This document shows, one piece after another, positions 17,522-27,113 of a stretch of 64,000 nucleotides of DNA. The notes below the pieces were generated by a model, which did not search any database, was not told the DNA's origin, and worked only from the letters and a program-made list of their open reading frames with translations. The position numbers were made by a program, and so were the translations under genes. Within the stretch, counting starts at the first letter, position 1. Each line of letters begins with the position of its first letter. Source of the DNA: Salinimicrobium nanhaiense (GTDB taxonomy: Bacteria; Bacteroidota; Bacteroidia; Flavobacteriales; Flavobacteriaceae); the NCBI GenBank assembly GCA_012038135.1, contig JAAVJQ010000009.1:1-64000 (forward strand), in the 5' to 3' direction.

Positions 17522-19402
17522 ATGAAACCATTCCTTTATTTATTACTGTTCCTGTGCTTCCCTTTATGGGCGCAACAGGACACTGCTTCGATTGAGAAAT
17601 ACACCATTGAGGAATTCTATGAGAACACCCGTGTTGGAGGTGGTGTTTTTTCTGAAGATGAAAAGAAATTGCTCATGGATAGCGATGAATCTGGTATTTT
17701 CAACTTGTATGAAATTCAATTGGCTGACGGTTCAAAGAAACAAATTACCAATTCAACAACAGATTCTTTTTTTGCTATTGATTACGTTCCCGGTTCCGGA
17801 GAAATTCTCTATTCTGCAGACAAAGGAGGAAATGAGATCAGTCACATTTATCTGCTGGGAAAAGATGGCAAATCAAAAGACCTCACCCCCGGAGAAAATG
17901 AAAAAGCCATGTTTGGAAGCTGGAGTGATGACAAGAAGTCGATGATATATCTTTCTAATGTAAGAGATCCTCAGTTCTTCGATGTTTACAAAATGGACAT
18001 TGGGAAATGGGAGCCTCAAATGATCTACCGTAATGACAAAGGTTTCCAATTAGAAGGAATTTCACATGATGAAAACCTGCTTATGCTTTCTCAACCTATT
18101 ACTACGAGTGAAAATAAGCTCTTTTTGTATAACAGGGCGCAGGATAAAATGACTGAAATCTCTAAAGAAAAAGGAAGTTACTCTGCTTCCGGATTTAGTG
18201 AAGATGATAGATTCCTGTACTACATTACAGATGTGGGTAAAGAATATGCGTACCTGGTAGAGTACAACCTGGAATCAGGCGAAACGAAAACCGTTTATGA
18301 AACCAATTGGGATGTGATATACAGCTATCTCAGTGAAAATGATAAGTACAGAATTATCGGGATCAATGAAGACGGTAAAAACAAGATCATGGTCATGGAT
18401 AAACAGAGTCAGGAACAGGTAAACTTACCTTCTGTTCCCGATGGGGATATCAAGGATGTGAATTTATCTGAAAGTGAGAACCTCATGAGACTTACCATTG
18501 GAACCTCCAGAACTCCGAACAACCTGTACGTATATGACTTCAGGACCAATGAGATCAAAAAACTTACTAATACCCTTAACCCAAAAATCGATCCTGAAGA
18601 TCTTGTGGCTTCAGAAGTAGTAAGGTATAAATCTTATGACGGTCTTGAGATCCCGGCGATCTTTTACAAACCCCATCAGGCTTCTCGAGACAATAAAGTC
18701 CCTGCCCTCGTGTGGGTTCATGGCGGACCCGGAGGGCAATCCCGAACAGGTTATTCAGCCTTAATCCAATACCTGGTCAACCATGGATATGCAGTGCTGG
18801 CGGTGAATAACCGCGGAAGCAGTGGCTACGGAAAGACCTTCTTTAAAATGGATGATAAGAAGCATGGGGATGAAGATCTAAAGGACGTCATTTGGGGTAA
18901 AAAATGGTTAAAGGAGCAGGAATATATTGATGATGAAAATATTGGGATCATTGGAGGAAGTTATGGAGGCTATATGACCATGGCAGCAATGACTTTTAAT
19001 CCCGAAGAGTTTGATGCAGGGGTGAACCTTTTTGGAGTGACCAACTGGCTACGAACTCTCAAATCTATTCCGCCTTATTGGGAATCTTTTAAAACTGCTC
19101 TTTATGAAGAAATGGGAGATCCCACTACCAAAGACTCTATCGCACTTTACAATAAATCTCCTTTATTCCATGCAGACCGGGTGAAGAATCCGGTAATGGT
19201 CTTGCAGGGAGCGAATGATCCAAGGGTACTGCAGGTAGAATCTGATGAAATTGTGTCTGAACTAAAGAAGAACAATGTACCGGTAGAATATATCATTTTT
19301 GAAGATGAAGGCCATGGCTTTATAAAAAAGGAAAACGAAATAAAAGGATACAAACAAATTCTGGCCTTTTTGGATAAATATCTCAAAGATGAAGAGATGT
19401 AA
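17522..19402 (+). CDS. S9-family prolyl oligopeptidase / dipeptidyl aminopeptidase
   Basis: 626 residues with a signal peptide (LLLFLCFPLWAQ). Residues about 40-370 are a seven-bladed propeller with repeated FSEDDRFLYY-like blades. The C-terminal alpha/beta hydrolase has the triad Ser480 (GGSYGGYM), Asp566 (GANDPRV) and His598 (EGHGF), plus the oxyanion region VHGGPGGQSR. It cleaves short peptides, probably in the periplasm. No operon partner is evident; the next gene starts 125 bases downstream. Confidence 0.93.
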   Translation: MKPFLYLLLFLCFPLWAQQDTASIEKYTIEEFYENTRVGGGVFSEDEKKLLMDSDESGIFNLYEIQLADGSKKQITNSTTDSFFAIDYVPGSGEILYSADKGGNEISHIYLLGKDGKSKDLTPGENEKAMFGSWSDDKKSMIYLSNVRDPQFFDVYKMDIGKWEPQMIYRNDKGFQLEGISHDENLLMLSQPITTSENKLFLYNRAQDKMTEISKEKGSYSASGFSEDDRFLYYITDVGKEYAYLVEYNLESGETKTVYETNWDVIYSYLSENDKYRIIGINEDGKNKIMVMDKQSQEQVNLPSVPDGDIKDVNLSESENLMRLTIGTSRTPNNLYVYDFRTNEIKKLTNTLNPKIDPEDLVASEVVRYKSYDGLEIPAIFYKPHQASRDNKVPALVWVHGGPGGQSRTGYSALIQYLVNHGYAVLAVNNRGSSGYGKTFFKMDDKKHGDEDLKDVIWGKKWLKEQEYIDDENIGIIGGSYGGYMTMAAMTFNPEEFDAGVNLFGVTNWLRTLKSIPPYWESFKTALYEEMGDPTTKDSIALYNKSPLFHADRVKNPVMVLQGANDPRVLQVESDEIVSELKKNNVPVEYIIFEDEGHGFIKKENEIKGYKQILAFLDKYLKDEEM

Positions 19403-19526
19403 ACGACAACGGTATCATTTAAAGACTTTTTTTAGAAGTTTAGAAATTATAGAGATCACTTTCTTCTGATAAAGGTGTAACTCCGGAAGATATTTTTTTC
19501 ATCTTAGCATCTCCAATCCAAGATTA

Positions 19527-20717
19527 ATGCCACAGGGAAAGCATATCCTGCCCATTATTGTATTTGCCCAATTCTGCTGTACCTCCCTTTGGTTTGCAGG
19601 AAATGCAGTGATGGATGACCTTCTTATAGTTTTTGATCTCGAAATTACTGCCCTGGGGCATCTCACCTCTGCAGTACAGGTAGGTTTTATTTGCGGCACC
19701 CTCATCTTTGCACTTTTGACCATTGCAGACCGCTTCTCCCCTTCAAAAGTGTTCTTTTATTGCGCTGTTATTGGTGCTATGGCCAACCTCGGAATGGTGC
19801 GGGAAGGAAATAGCCTGGAAAGTCTTCTTTTAATACGGTTTTTCACGGGAGTGGCTCTCGCGGGAATTTATCCGGTGGGAATGAAGATCGCTTCAGATTA
19901 TTACCGGGAAGGGCTGGGTACTTCCTTAGGTTACCTGGTTGGAGCTTTGGTTTTAGGTACGGCTTTTCCGCACCTGCTCAAAACCTTTGCCGGCACCGGA
20001 GATCTCCCCTGGAAAATGGTTGTTTTTTGCACCTCACTACTTGCTGCAGTTGGCGGTTTATTGATCCTCTTCTTTGTACCTGACGGACCATACCGGCAAC
20101 CCATGCTAAAAAAGGATTTTTCCGCATTCTTTTCAGTCTTTAAACTGAAGGAGTTTCGTGCTGCAGCCTTTGGTTATTTTGGGCACATGTGGGAACTTTA
20201 TGCTTTCTGGGCCTTTGTGCCTTTGGTTTTGGCAGTTTATCAACAGGTACATCCTCAAATGGAGCTGAACATCCCGCTTCTTTCTTTTTTGATCATAGGC
20301 TCGGGAGGATTGGCTTGTGTAGCAGGAGGATATATTTCCCAAAGATCTGGCACTAAAAGAACGGCTGCAACAGCCTTACTGCTATCCGGCTTGTGCTGTT
20401 TACTTTCTCCCATTTTCCTGCTTCAGAATTCTGAATTAATGCTGCTCTTTTTTCTTATTTTCTGGGGATTGATGGTCGTAGCAGATTCTCCACTTTTCTC
20501 TACGCTGATCGCACAGAATGCACCTGAAGAAGCAAGAGGGACAGCTTTAACCATTGTGAATTCCATCGGTTTCACCACAACAATCTTCAGTATACAGCTA
20601 CTCAATTTTCTTGCGCTGCATTTTTCTCCGTTTTACCTCTTTCTCTTTCTCGCCCCCGGTCCTGCTATTGGACTTTTTTTTCTTTTTAGAAGGAAAAGAA
20701 TTCATTGGGTGACTTAA
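19527..20717 (+). CDS. MFS transporter
   Basis: 396 residues with about twelve hydrophobic segments, the early FAQFCCTSLWFAGNAV helix, and a GVALAGIYPVGMKIASDYY helix typical of major-facilitator permeases. The substrate is not deducible from sequence. No transcription terminator is evident downstream, where decayed DNA begins. Confidence 0.88.
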   Translation: MPQGKHILPIIVFAQFCCTSLWFAGNAVMDDLLIVFDLEITALGHLTSAVQVGFICGTLIFALLTIADRFSPSKVFFYCAVIGAMANLGMVREGNSLESLLLIRFFTGVALAGIYPVGMKIASDYYREGLGTSLGYLVGALVLGTAFPHLLKTFAGTGDLPWKMVVFCTSLLAAVGGLLILFFVPDGPYRQPMLKKDFSAFFSVFKLKEFRAAAFGYFGHMWELYAFWAFVPLVLAVYQQVHPQMELNIPLLSFLIIGSGGLACVAGGYISQRSGTKRTAATALLLSGLCCLLSPIFLLQNSELMLLFFLIFWGLMVVADSPLFSTLIAQNAPEEARGTALTIVNSIGFTTTIFSIQLLNFLALHFSPFYLFLFLAPGPAIGLFFLFRRKRIHWVT

Positions 20718-21033
20718 GCTTTCTCATAATGGATATTAAATTTCCGACAAAAAACCTTCTTTTTGAGTATTAAAGGTCAGACAATTAACGGGTAAAATCG
20801 GATTTTAGAAGCCTTAGGAGTTATTAGAAGCGTCGGAAATTCCTCTCCCGGAATTTACAATGCACTCATAATGAATTTCGATGAGTTTTTGATTATCAAC
20901 AACTTAACCTGAAATATATTTGTCCCAAGAAAATCCTTCTGAATGGAGCGCCCCCTACAGCTCTGTCGTTGGATTTTTTTTTATTCCCGTCTCCCGCTCT
21001 TTTTCAGGTTGGCAGGTATTTCACTACCGCTCA

Positions 21034-21219
21034 TTTCCTTTGAAGGGCGGTCATGAGAAAGGATCCTTCTGCCGAATGATCAACAGCAAAAATCAGGTTT
21101 TTGGATATGAGCAGATGTATGTGATAAACGGATCAATCATCTCAGCCAATCCCGGAGTGAACCCAAGTCTGTCTATTACTGCAATTGCTGAAAGAACTAT
21201 GAGCTTTTTCCCGAAGAAA
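21034..21219 (+). pseudogene. Remnant of a GMC oxidoreductase (C-terminal end)
   Basis: The frame reads NQVFGYEQMYVINGS, then SANPGVNPSLSITAIAER. This is the hallmark C-terminal FAD-domain motif of glucose-methanol-choline/cholesterol-oxidase-type enzymes. The preceding FPLKGG resembles the family HPLGG motif. Nothing else of the ~500-residue enzyme is present, so this is a fragment. It lies in a 1.28-kb stretch without an intact gene. Confidence 0.75.
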
Positions 21220-21826
21220 TCTGGCTGTTTCAGCTTCGGCTTCAGAAAAATAGGCTTCAATGGAAGTCTAAATGTATAGCGGATTTAAATAGGTTTCAAA
21301 AATGACTTTTTTGGAAATCTTTTCAGAAATAATGCACTTGTAGCCTGTTTCATATTCCTGAAAATTTGAAGTACCAGGAGGCTTAAAAAAACTAATTCTC
21401 CATCAAAACAGGCAAAGTTTTTGCTGTAGATAACGCACCCCCCTAAACCGGAAATCCCGCTGCAAGAGCTATTTTTCTTCTGCGGGATTTCTTTTTGTGC
21501 AAACAAATTTTTACTGTACATATAAGAAGAACTTCCTGAAAATGGCCACAAAATCTGCCACCACTCGAACTGTGATGTTACCGCTTTAATGTCTGGAATT
21601 ACCCGGAGGGTTTGGTTCTTTAGGAGACCTAAGTGTCCGGGAGGTTTGCCTGAAATGATCAACCATGGTTTTAGGAGAGCTCACTGGTAGGGCCAGCTTT
21701 TTACACTTTTTACACCCGATCTTGAAAGGCGAAAAATTTTACACTTTAAGCATAGTTTCCTGCAAAAGATCATAGGTAGGATCTTCATCCTTTACCCTTT
21801 TAAAAGGTAATTTCTAAGCCCGCTTT

Positions 21827-21943
21827 TATGATCCAGCCAATTTGATGTTATGGGAAAATAATGGCGGCCATATTCCGTTCATTGAAGATAAAGCCGATCT
21901 TGAAAACGCGATCCTGGCCTATTCTGAAAAATACCAATTTTAA
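21827..21943 (+). pseudogene. Remnant of an alpha/beta hydrolase (C-terminal end)
   Basis: A 38-residue frame ending in TAA reads YDPANLMLWENNGGHIPF, then IEDKADLENAILAYSEKYQF. The NGGHIPFIE segment looks like the catalytic-His region of an alpha/beta hydrolase and the rest like its last helix. It is preceded by a stop codon and lacks the remainder of the enzyme. Together with the GMC scrap 600 bases upstream it may derive from one GMC-hydrolase fusion gene (inference). Confidence 0.6.
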
Positions 21944-21960
21944 AATTTAATTGTTTGAGG

Positions 21961-21994
21961 AAAAGGTTGTCAAAAAGATGATTTTTGGCAACCT
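21961..21994. terminator. Terminator ahead of the L,D-transpeptidase stop codon
   Basis: A 16-bp stem (AAAAGGTTGTCAAAAA with TTTTTGGCAACCTTTT, one G-U pair) has a short loop and T-rich flanks. It serves the minus-strand L,D-transpeptidase gene ending at 21997, and could once have served the decayed plus-strand gene. Confidence 0.8.
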
Positions 21995-21996
21995 TT

Positions 21997-22959
21997 TTAT
22001 TTTAAGGTTTCCAGGCCTTCTTTTGGTGGAATAGCCAGGGTTTCTTCGGAAGATGGCGGTAGCTCAAAATTTTTGGGATCCTTAAAATAAAGGTCCACAT
22101 AATCTTTTAAAATTCCCATTTCTTCGGCGGTGAGGTAATTTGAATTATAGTTCTCTACTAAACCCAGCCAGGGCACAGGTTTTTCAAAGTCATAATCTCC
22201 ATAGACCATGAAGGGCGTACCATTTTTCAGGATCTCCCTACCGCCCGGACTCAATTGCCACTGTTGTGCCCAATCATAGATCACCATGGCATCCTCACGA
22301 TAAAGCCTTACACAGGCATGACTCGCAGGATATCCGGGCATGGAATACTGATGTACGCCCACCCCGTGATAATTCATAAAATTGAAATAGTAAGGCATGA
22401 TCCAGGATTCATCTACAGTACTAATTTTTCTTTTCGCCTTATAATTTCCGTAATTGAGGCCTGCCGGAGTTGGAGTTGATCTCTTCCCCGAACTCACCGG
22501 TCCCCATCTTATCAACCTGCCTTCCTCATACAGTCCAAATGCCTGCACCCTTCTCGAGATAAGCACAGTTTTAGGGATCTTCTCAAGCATTTCAAAAGTT
22601 TGTGGAAAGGGAGAATAATCCAAAAAATTTTCAGTAATAGTATCGGGAATGACCATTACAGATCCTGCCTTTATTCGATCGGGATCAATTCTGTTAAGCG
22701 CAAAAATGATCTTTTTGGCATCTTCTGAAAATCTATTTTGGAAGCTGTCTACCTCTTCGGAAGTTGAGATACTGTCCAGATGGTAAGAAATGATCACCGG
22801 CATTTTTTGAGATTCCAAAGGCACCTCCTGCTTAAGATCAGAAATTTTGGAGGCGATATTAGAAGCCAGGCTCTTCGGCTGTTCACAGGAAATAAGCAAC
22901 ATAAAACAGCAGCCTGTAAAAAGTGCTGAAGAAAACCGGTTAAGGGAGTTTGGTTTCAT
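21997..22959 (-). CDS. L,D-transpeptidase (YkuD family) lipoprotein
   Basis: 320 residues with a lipoprotein leader (CCFMLLISC, Cys25). A LysM-like stretch (FALNRIDPDRIKAGSVMVIP) precedes the YkuD domain. The active site reads HQYSMPGYPASHACVRLY with His214 and catalytic Cys216; the usual SHGC is SHAC here. The family crosslinks peptidoglycan or attaches proteins to it. The upstream 250 bases hold no gene. Confidence 0.88.
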   Translation of the reverse strand: MKPNSLNRFSSALFTGCCFMLLISCEQPKSLASNIASKISDLKQEVPLESQKMPVIISYHLDSISTSEEVDSFQNRFSEDAKKIIFALNRIDPDRIKAGSVMVIPDTITENFLDYSPFPQTFEMLEKIPKTVLISRRVQAFGLYEEGRLIRWGPVSSGKRSTPTPAGLNYGNYKAKRKISTVDESWIMPYYFNFMNYHGVGVHQYSMPGYPASHACVRLYREDAMVIYDWAQQWQLSPGGREILKNGTPFMVYGDYDFEKPVPWLGLVENYNSNYLTAEEMGILKDYVDLYFKDPKNFELPPSSEETLAIPPKEGLETLK

Positions 22960-23212
22960 AATAATGCCGCAATCATTTATAAATTTTTTAGCGAGGAAAT
23001 CACAAATTATATGCTGATCCCGGTTCTATTAAATGTCCGAAAAATTGGTTCCATTTCCTATGCTTATGATTATATTTTACCTAAAAATTGCAACTTTTTT
23101 GGGATCAAATGCTCCCATAATTAAGTCAATAATACTGCCAAAATTTTCACTAAAAATTCAGGTGTAGTTAACAGAAAATTAATACCTTGTGCTCGTCTCA
23201 AAGATTAAGATC

Positions 23213-23596
23213 ATGAAAATTTTTGTTTTGCTTTTTGTATTGTTTCTGGGTGTTGAAGTGATGGCACAGGAGGCTCCTGTGACCTTCGAAAGCAAAGACG
23301 TGTTCTTCTCTGGCGATCAAAGTGTGGTGAGAAACGACAAACAGATTGTGGAATTTAAAGGTAATGTACACTTTACCACTTCAATTGTGGAAATTGAAAA
23401 AGCCGATAAGATTGTGTACGACAAGAAGACTAAGACTTTTACCATTAGCGGCTTTAATGAGTTGGTGCTTAACGGGAAAAAACGTCTGGCTTCAGACTTT
23501 GGATCTACTACACTTAAGATCGACCTTGGCGGAAGCATCGCTTACCTGGTTGCAGAATCTAAAAACTGCAAAGACGGAAAAGGTAAAGGCTGCTAA
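23213..23596 (+). CDS. LptA/OstA-like periplasmic protein
   Basis: 127 residues from the ATG at 23213, giving a signal peptide (VLLFVLFLGVEVMAQ); an upstream GTG at 23189 would disturb it. The mature part has the OstA-type repeats VTFESKDVFFSGDQSVV, FKGNVHFTTSIVEIEKADKIVYD and FTISGFNELVLNGK. LptA bridges lipopolysaccharide across the periplasm. This is a short single-domain version and may instead be a paralog. The tail is Lys/Cys-rich (CKDGKGKGC). The next gene starts 3 bases later. Confidence 0.75.
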   Translation: MKIFVLLFVLFLGVEVMAQEAPVTFESKDVFFSGDQSVVRNDKQIVEFKGNVHFTTSIVEIEKADKIVYDKKTKTFTISGFNELVLNGKKRLASDFGSTTLKIDLGGSIAYLVAESKNCKDGKGKGC

Positions 23597-23599
23597 TAA

Positions 23600-24172
23600 A
23601 TGGCCGAAACATTTTTCCAGGATAGGGAATTTACCTCTAAAGATTTTTCAACTGAAGACCTCCTTCAAGGAGAATTCGAAAATTGCTATTTCAGAAAGTG
23701 TACTTTTTTGGGCACTAAACTCTCAAAAATGACCTTTTCGGAATGTATTTTTGAAAACTGTGAGTTGAGCAACGCCGATCTTACCGGATGCAGTTTTCGT
23801 GAAGTAACCTTCACAGATTGTAAAATGCTTGGCCTTCGCTTTGACAAATGCAGCAGTTTTCTTCTGTCATTCTCTTTTGAGAACTGCATCCTTAACTATT
23901 CTTCCTTTTTTAAACTGAAGTTGAAAAAAATCATCTTTAAAGGCTGCAGATTACAGGAAGTAGATTTTTCTGAAGCAGATCTTTCAGGAGCAAGCTTTGA
24001 TCAAAGTGACCTGAGTGGAGCTATCTTCTATAGCAGCCGACTTGAAAAAGCCGATTTCAGCACAGCAGAACATTTCAGCATAGACCCTGAAAACAGCCTC
24101 ATCACAGGAGCGAAGTTCTCTACACACAACCTTCAGGGACTGCTCAATAAATATAAGATCGAGATCCTTTAG
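23600..24172 (+). CDS. Pentapeptide-repeat protein
   Basis: 190 residues with A(D/N)LxG-type pentapeptides through most of its length (CELSNADLTGCSFREVTF, EADLSGASFDQSDLSGAIF), forming a right-handed quadrilateral beta-helix. Length and Cys/Phe-rich coils are similar to Qnr/MfpA-type gyrase-protecting proteins, but a specific role cannot be claimed. It is coupled (3-base gap) to the LptA-like gene. Confidence 0.88.
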   Translation: MAETFFQDREFTSKDFSTEDLLQGEFENCYFRKCTFLGTKLSKMTFSECIFENCELSNADLTGCSFREVTFTDCKMLGLRFDKCSSFLLSFSFENCILNYSSFFKLKLKKIIFKGCRLQEVDFSEADLSGASFDQSDLSGAIFYSSRLEKADFSTAEHFSIDPENSLITGAKFSTHNLQGLLNKYKIEIL

Positions 24173-24204
24173 TGCCGGCAGGGATTGGGCCCGGTTATTG
24201 CCTT

Positions 24205-24237
24205 TTGTAATACCGGCAGATAAAAAGCTTATCTTTG
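24205..24237 (+). promoter_or_regulatory. Candidate promoter of the DEAD-box helicase gene
   Basis: TTG (24205-24207), 22 bases, then TATCTTTG (24230-24237), a full match to the TAnnTTTG -7 element. The resulting leader would be about 110 bases long, a common feature of cold-inducible RNA helicase genes. Confidence 0.55.
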
Positions 24238-24352
24238 CCAACTTCTTTACATGAAAACACGGCAGGTTGTAAGCCGGTTCAGAATGAAAAAAATAAACAG
24301 CTGTTTATAGAAAATGCAACGTCTTTTCCAGCATTTCACGTAAAATACATTA

Positions 24353-25555
24353 ATGTCTTTTAAAAAATTAGATTTAGATGAGTCCCTTTTAAAGGCACTC
24401 GACACTCAGGGATATACTACTCCCACCCCTATTCAAAAACAAGCAATCCCAGTAGTACTTTCAGGTAAAGACTTGCTGGGTGTTGCGCAAACAGGAACAG
24501 GAAAAACTGCCGCTTTTGGGCTGCCTATCCTGCAACTTTTAAATGAGAAAAAATCATCCCATAGAGGGATCAAAGCTCTTATTCTCACCCCTACCCGTGA
24601 GCTCGCGATCCAGATCGATGAGAGTCTGGCAGCTTATGGAAAACATACAAAACTCAGTCACGCTGTGATCTTTGGTGGTGTTTCACAACATCCCCAGGTA
24701 CAACAGTTAAAACGTGGGGTCGATATACTTGTGGCTACCCCGGGACGCCTACTTGACCTTATGAACCAGGGTTTCATTAACCTGAAGCAACTACAGATCT
24801 TTGTTCTGGATGAGGCAGACAGGATGCTTGATATGGGTTTTATTCACGACGTGAAAAAGGTGATCAAAAGTATTCCGGAGAAGAGGCAAACGCTATTCTT
24901 TTCGGCCACTATGCCCGAAGAAATTCAGGAGTTAGCTAAAATGATGCTGAAGAACCCTGTCAAGATCGAGGTTACACCCCCGTCATCAACAGTTGATAAA
25001 ATTCAGCAACGGGTTTACTTCACGAATAAACCGGACAAAAGAAAACTTTTGCTTCACTTACTGCAAACCAACGGAATTGACAATGCACTTGTCTTCACCC
25101 GCACCAAGCACGGTGCCGATAAGGTTGCGCGTTTCTTAGATAAAGCTAAAATAAGTTCTGCAGCAATTCATGGTAATAAAAGTCAGAATGCACGTCAAAA
25201 TGCGCTTAAGAATTTCAAGAACGGAAATCTGAATGTTCTTGTAGCTACAGATATTGCCGCCCGCGGAATTGATATTGATGAACTTACGCACGTTTTTAAT
25301 TTTGACCTGCCTAATGTACCTGAAACTTATGTGCACAGGATTGGACGAACGGGTCGTGCAGGAAACGACGGGGTCGCTATCTCCTTCTGTGCAGCCGATG
25401 AGCGAAAGGAACTTAAAGATATAGAGAAGCTGGCTTCCATAAAGATCCCGGTTATCGATGAACATCCATTTCCCATGGACCTTAACGCACAACCTGCACC
25501 TGCCGCCCCTCAACAGAGAAACAGGAATAATAACAGGAACAGAGGAAGAGGATAA
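24353..25555 (+). CDS. rhlE: DEAD-box ATP-dependent RNA helicase, RhlE type
   Basis: 400 residues with the Q motif ([14 protein letters not shown]), Walker [47 protein letters not shown], and the second RecA domain motifs ARGIDID and [12 protein letters not shown]. The C-terminal tail is short and Asn/Arg-rich ([14 protein letters not shown]), for RNA contact. RhlE proteins act in ribosome assembly and RNA turnover. Confidence 0.94.
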   Translation: MSFKKLDLDESLLKALDTQGYTTPTPIQKQAIPVVLSGKDLLGVAQTGTGKTAAFGLPILQLLNEKKSSHRGIKALILTPTRELAIQIDESLAAYGKHTKLSHAVIFGGVSQHPQVQQLKRGVDILVATPGRLLDLMNQGFINLKQLQIFVLDEADRMLDMGFIHDVKKVIKSIPEKRQTLFFSATMPEEIQELAKMMLKNPVKIEVTPPSSTVDKIQQRVYFTNKPDKRKLLLHLLQTNGIDNALVFTRTKHGADKVARFLDKAKISSAAIHGNKSQNARQNALKNFKNGNLNVLVATDIAARGIDIDELTHVFNFDLPNVPETYVHRIGRTGRAGNDGVAISFCAADERKELKDIEKLASIKIPVIDEHPFPMDLNAQPAPAAPQQRNRNNNRNRGRG

Positions 25556-25561
25556 TTTTTA

Positions 25562-25785
25562 AGTGATCAGTGGTCAGTGATTAGTGATCAGAACCTCCCC
25601 CGCTAAACAGCGGGACTACCGTGCAGTATGACTTTAGGTAACTTTCTTTTAATTAGACTTGCAAAGGCGAGACAGCATATGTAAGCCCCGGCGGGCAATA
25701 TTAATAGCCCATGTTTTAACCCCGGGTTTAAAAGAACCAGATGACCAGAGCCTTGTAAGGGTGACACCTATACCCTGGTAATGTA
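25562..25785. repeat. Composite intergenic hairpin repeat, copy A
   Basis: Order of modules: heptamer tract AGTGATC/AGTGGTC/AGTGATT/AGTGATC, hairpin CCCGCTAAACAGCGGG with ACTACCGTGCA, then AGCCCATGTTTTAACCCCGGG, then AGAGCCTTGTAAGGGTGACA. The same modules in the same order occur in copy B. No coding frame. Confidence 0.75.
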
Positions 25786-25805
25786 TTTAATAAAATTAGT
25801 CATAT

Positions 25806-26000
25806 GATTGTGATCAGTGGTCAGTATCTCCCCAGCTGATAAGCGGGAGTACCGTGCAACAAGCCTTTCGGCCATTTTGTCTGACAGCAAAAAAAAAGAT
25901 CCAGAGAGCGAAATATCAGTAGCCCGGTGTTTTAACACCGGGATCAAAAAATGCCCCGTCCAAAAAGAGCCCTGGAAGGGCGACATATTTGCAATTACAA
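25806..26000. repeat. Composite intergenic hairpin repeat, copy B
   Basis: GTGATCAGTGGTCAGT, an AGCTGATAAGCGGGAGTACC module, the hairpin AGCCCGGTGTTTTAACACCG and AGAGCCCTGGAAGGGCGACA. It aligns imperfectly with copy A, with hairpins better preserved than spacers. Such elements recur between genes in Bacteroidota. Confidence 0.75.
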
Positions 26001-26135
26001 TTACATCATTTTTTAGTCTTATGATAGTAGTCAGACAGTTTTTATATAATCCAATTTTATATAATCCAAAAGTCTATTCACAGGGATAGACTCTTTTTTT
26101 GATCATAACTTTGATCATAACTTTAAACTTCCACC

Positions 26136-26214
26136 TGTCATTGAGAGCGCAGCTTTTGCGGAGCGAAAAATCTCTTCCTGGCACAGAAAAGATTCCTCCT
26201 TCGTCAGAATGACA
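26136..26214. repeat. Intergenic element with TGTCATT inverted ends
   Basis: TGTCATTGAGAGCG at the left and CGTCAGAATGACA at the right are inverted copies, with GCGGAGCGAAAAATCTCT and GATTCCTCCTTCG inside. It resembles the TGTCATTCTGA...GAATCTC repeats scattered in many Bacteroidota genomes. Just upstream, a 12-base word (GATCATAACTTT) is repeated at 26101-26124. Confidence 0.65.
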
Positions 26215-26264
26215 TTAATAAAAGATAAGCTTCTAACTTCGTCCTTCTAATTTCGTACTTTGAT

Positions 26265-27011
26265 CTACCTGGCCAGGTATCCTCCATCAATGGGATAATA
26301 ACTTCCTGTAGCAAAAGAGGCTTTATCGCTGCCCAGCCACAGGATCAATTCTGCTACTTCATTACTTCTTCCCAGGCGGCCCATGGGGTGCAGGGAGACC
26401 AGTTGATTCTTAATGTCATCATCAAGCTGATCTAAAAGAGGAGTATCTATAAATGCGGGGCCAACGGCATTTATTCTTATACCCTGGGAGGAATATTCAA
26501 TGGCTGCTGTCTTTGTCATCCCTACAATTGCATGCTTGGCTGCCACGTATCCTGCAGAGCCCTCAAAACCTACACTTCCAAGGATGGAGGTAATATTAAC
26601 GATACTTCCATGTCCATGTTTTAGCATCGCCTCAATTTGATATTTCATGCCATAGAACACGCTATGCATATTGATATCGATCACCCTGTGCCAGCCTTCC
26701 AGCGACATTTCGACAATTTTATTGGCTTCTCCGCCAATTCCGGCATTGTTTACAGCAATGTCCAGTGTTCCGTAGGTTTTCACGGCATGATCAACGAGCG
26801 CTTTATTTTCGGCTGCCGAGGCAACATCTGCTTTAAAGAAGCTGGCTGTGCCGCCGAATTTTTGGATCCGCTTTACGACTTCCTCCCCTGCTCGAGTATT
26901 AATATCCGATACTACCACTTTAGCCCCTTCTTTACCAAAAAGAAGCGCTGCGGCCTCTCCAATCCCGGAGGCAGCACCTGTAATAATGACGACCTTATTT
27001 TTCATGATCAT
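26265..27011 (-). CDS. SDR-family oxidoreductase (glucose-1-dehydrogenase-like)
   Basis: 248 residues: NAD(P) motif VIITGAASGIGEAAAL, NNAGIGG, catalytic Ser of NITSILGSVG, YVAAKHAIVGMTKTAA (Tyr/Lys) and a C-terminal GSYYPIDGGYLAR. Classical short-chain dehydrogenase; substrate unknown. Start codons at 27011 and 27005 are both possible. Confidence 0.92.
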   Translation of the reverse strand: MIMKNKVVIITGAASGIGEAAALLFGKEGAKVVVSDINTRAGEEVVKRIQKFGGTASFFKADVASAAENKALVDHAVKTYGTLDIAVNNAGIGGEANKIVEMSLEGWHRVIDINMHSVFYGMKYQIEAMLKHGHGSIVNITSILGSVGFEGSAGYVAAKHAIVGMTKTAAIEYSSQGIRINAVGPAFIDTPLLDQLDDDIKNQLVSLHPMGRLGRSNEVAELILWLGSDKASFATGSYYPIDGGYLAR

Positions 27012-27113
27012 ACTTATTTTGAAAGGGAAATTTACAACAATCAGAAGTCGAAAAGCATGACCAAAATCAAATTAAATAGGAAGTTGAATCGTTTTTCATT
27101 ATTTTAGAAGGCT

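Noticed and set aside
20920..21279. A 119-codon open frame starting before the GMC scrap
   Set aside because: Only the part from about 21034 resembles a protein family; the N-terminal third is unlike any coding sequence, so I kept only the pseudogene fragment.
21285..21662. A 125-codon minus-strand frame in the decayed region
   Set aside because: Composition looks random, with no motif or family; more likely chance.
23600..24172. Calling the pentapeptide protein a quinolone-resistance (Qnr) gene
   Set aside because: Length and fold are comparable, but pentapeptide proteins have many roles and no gyrase-specific loop can be identified by eye.
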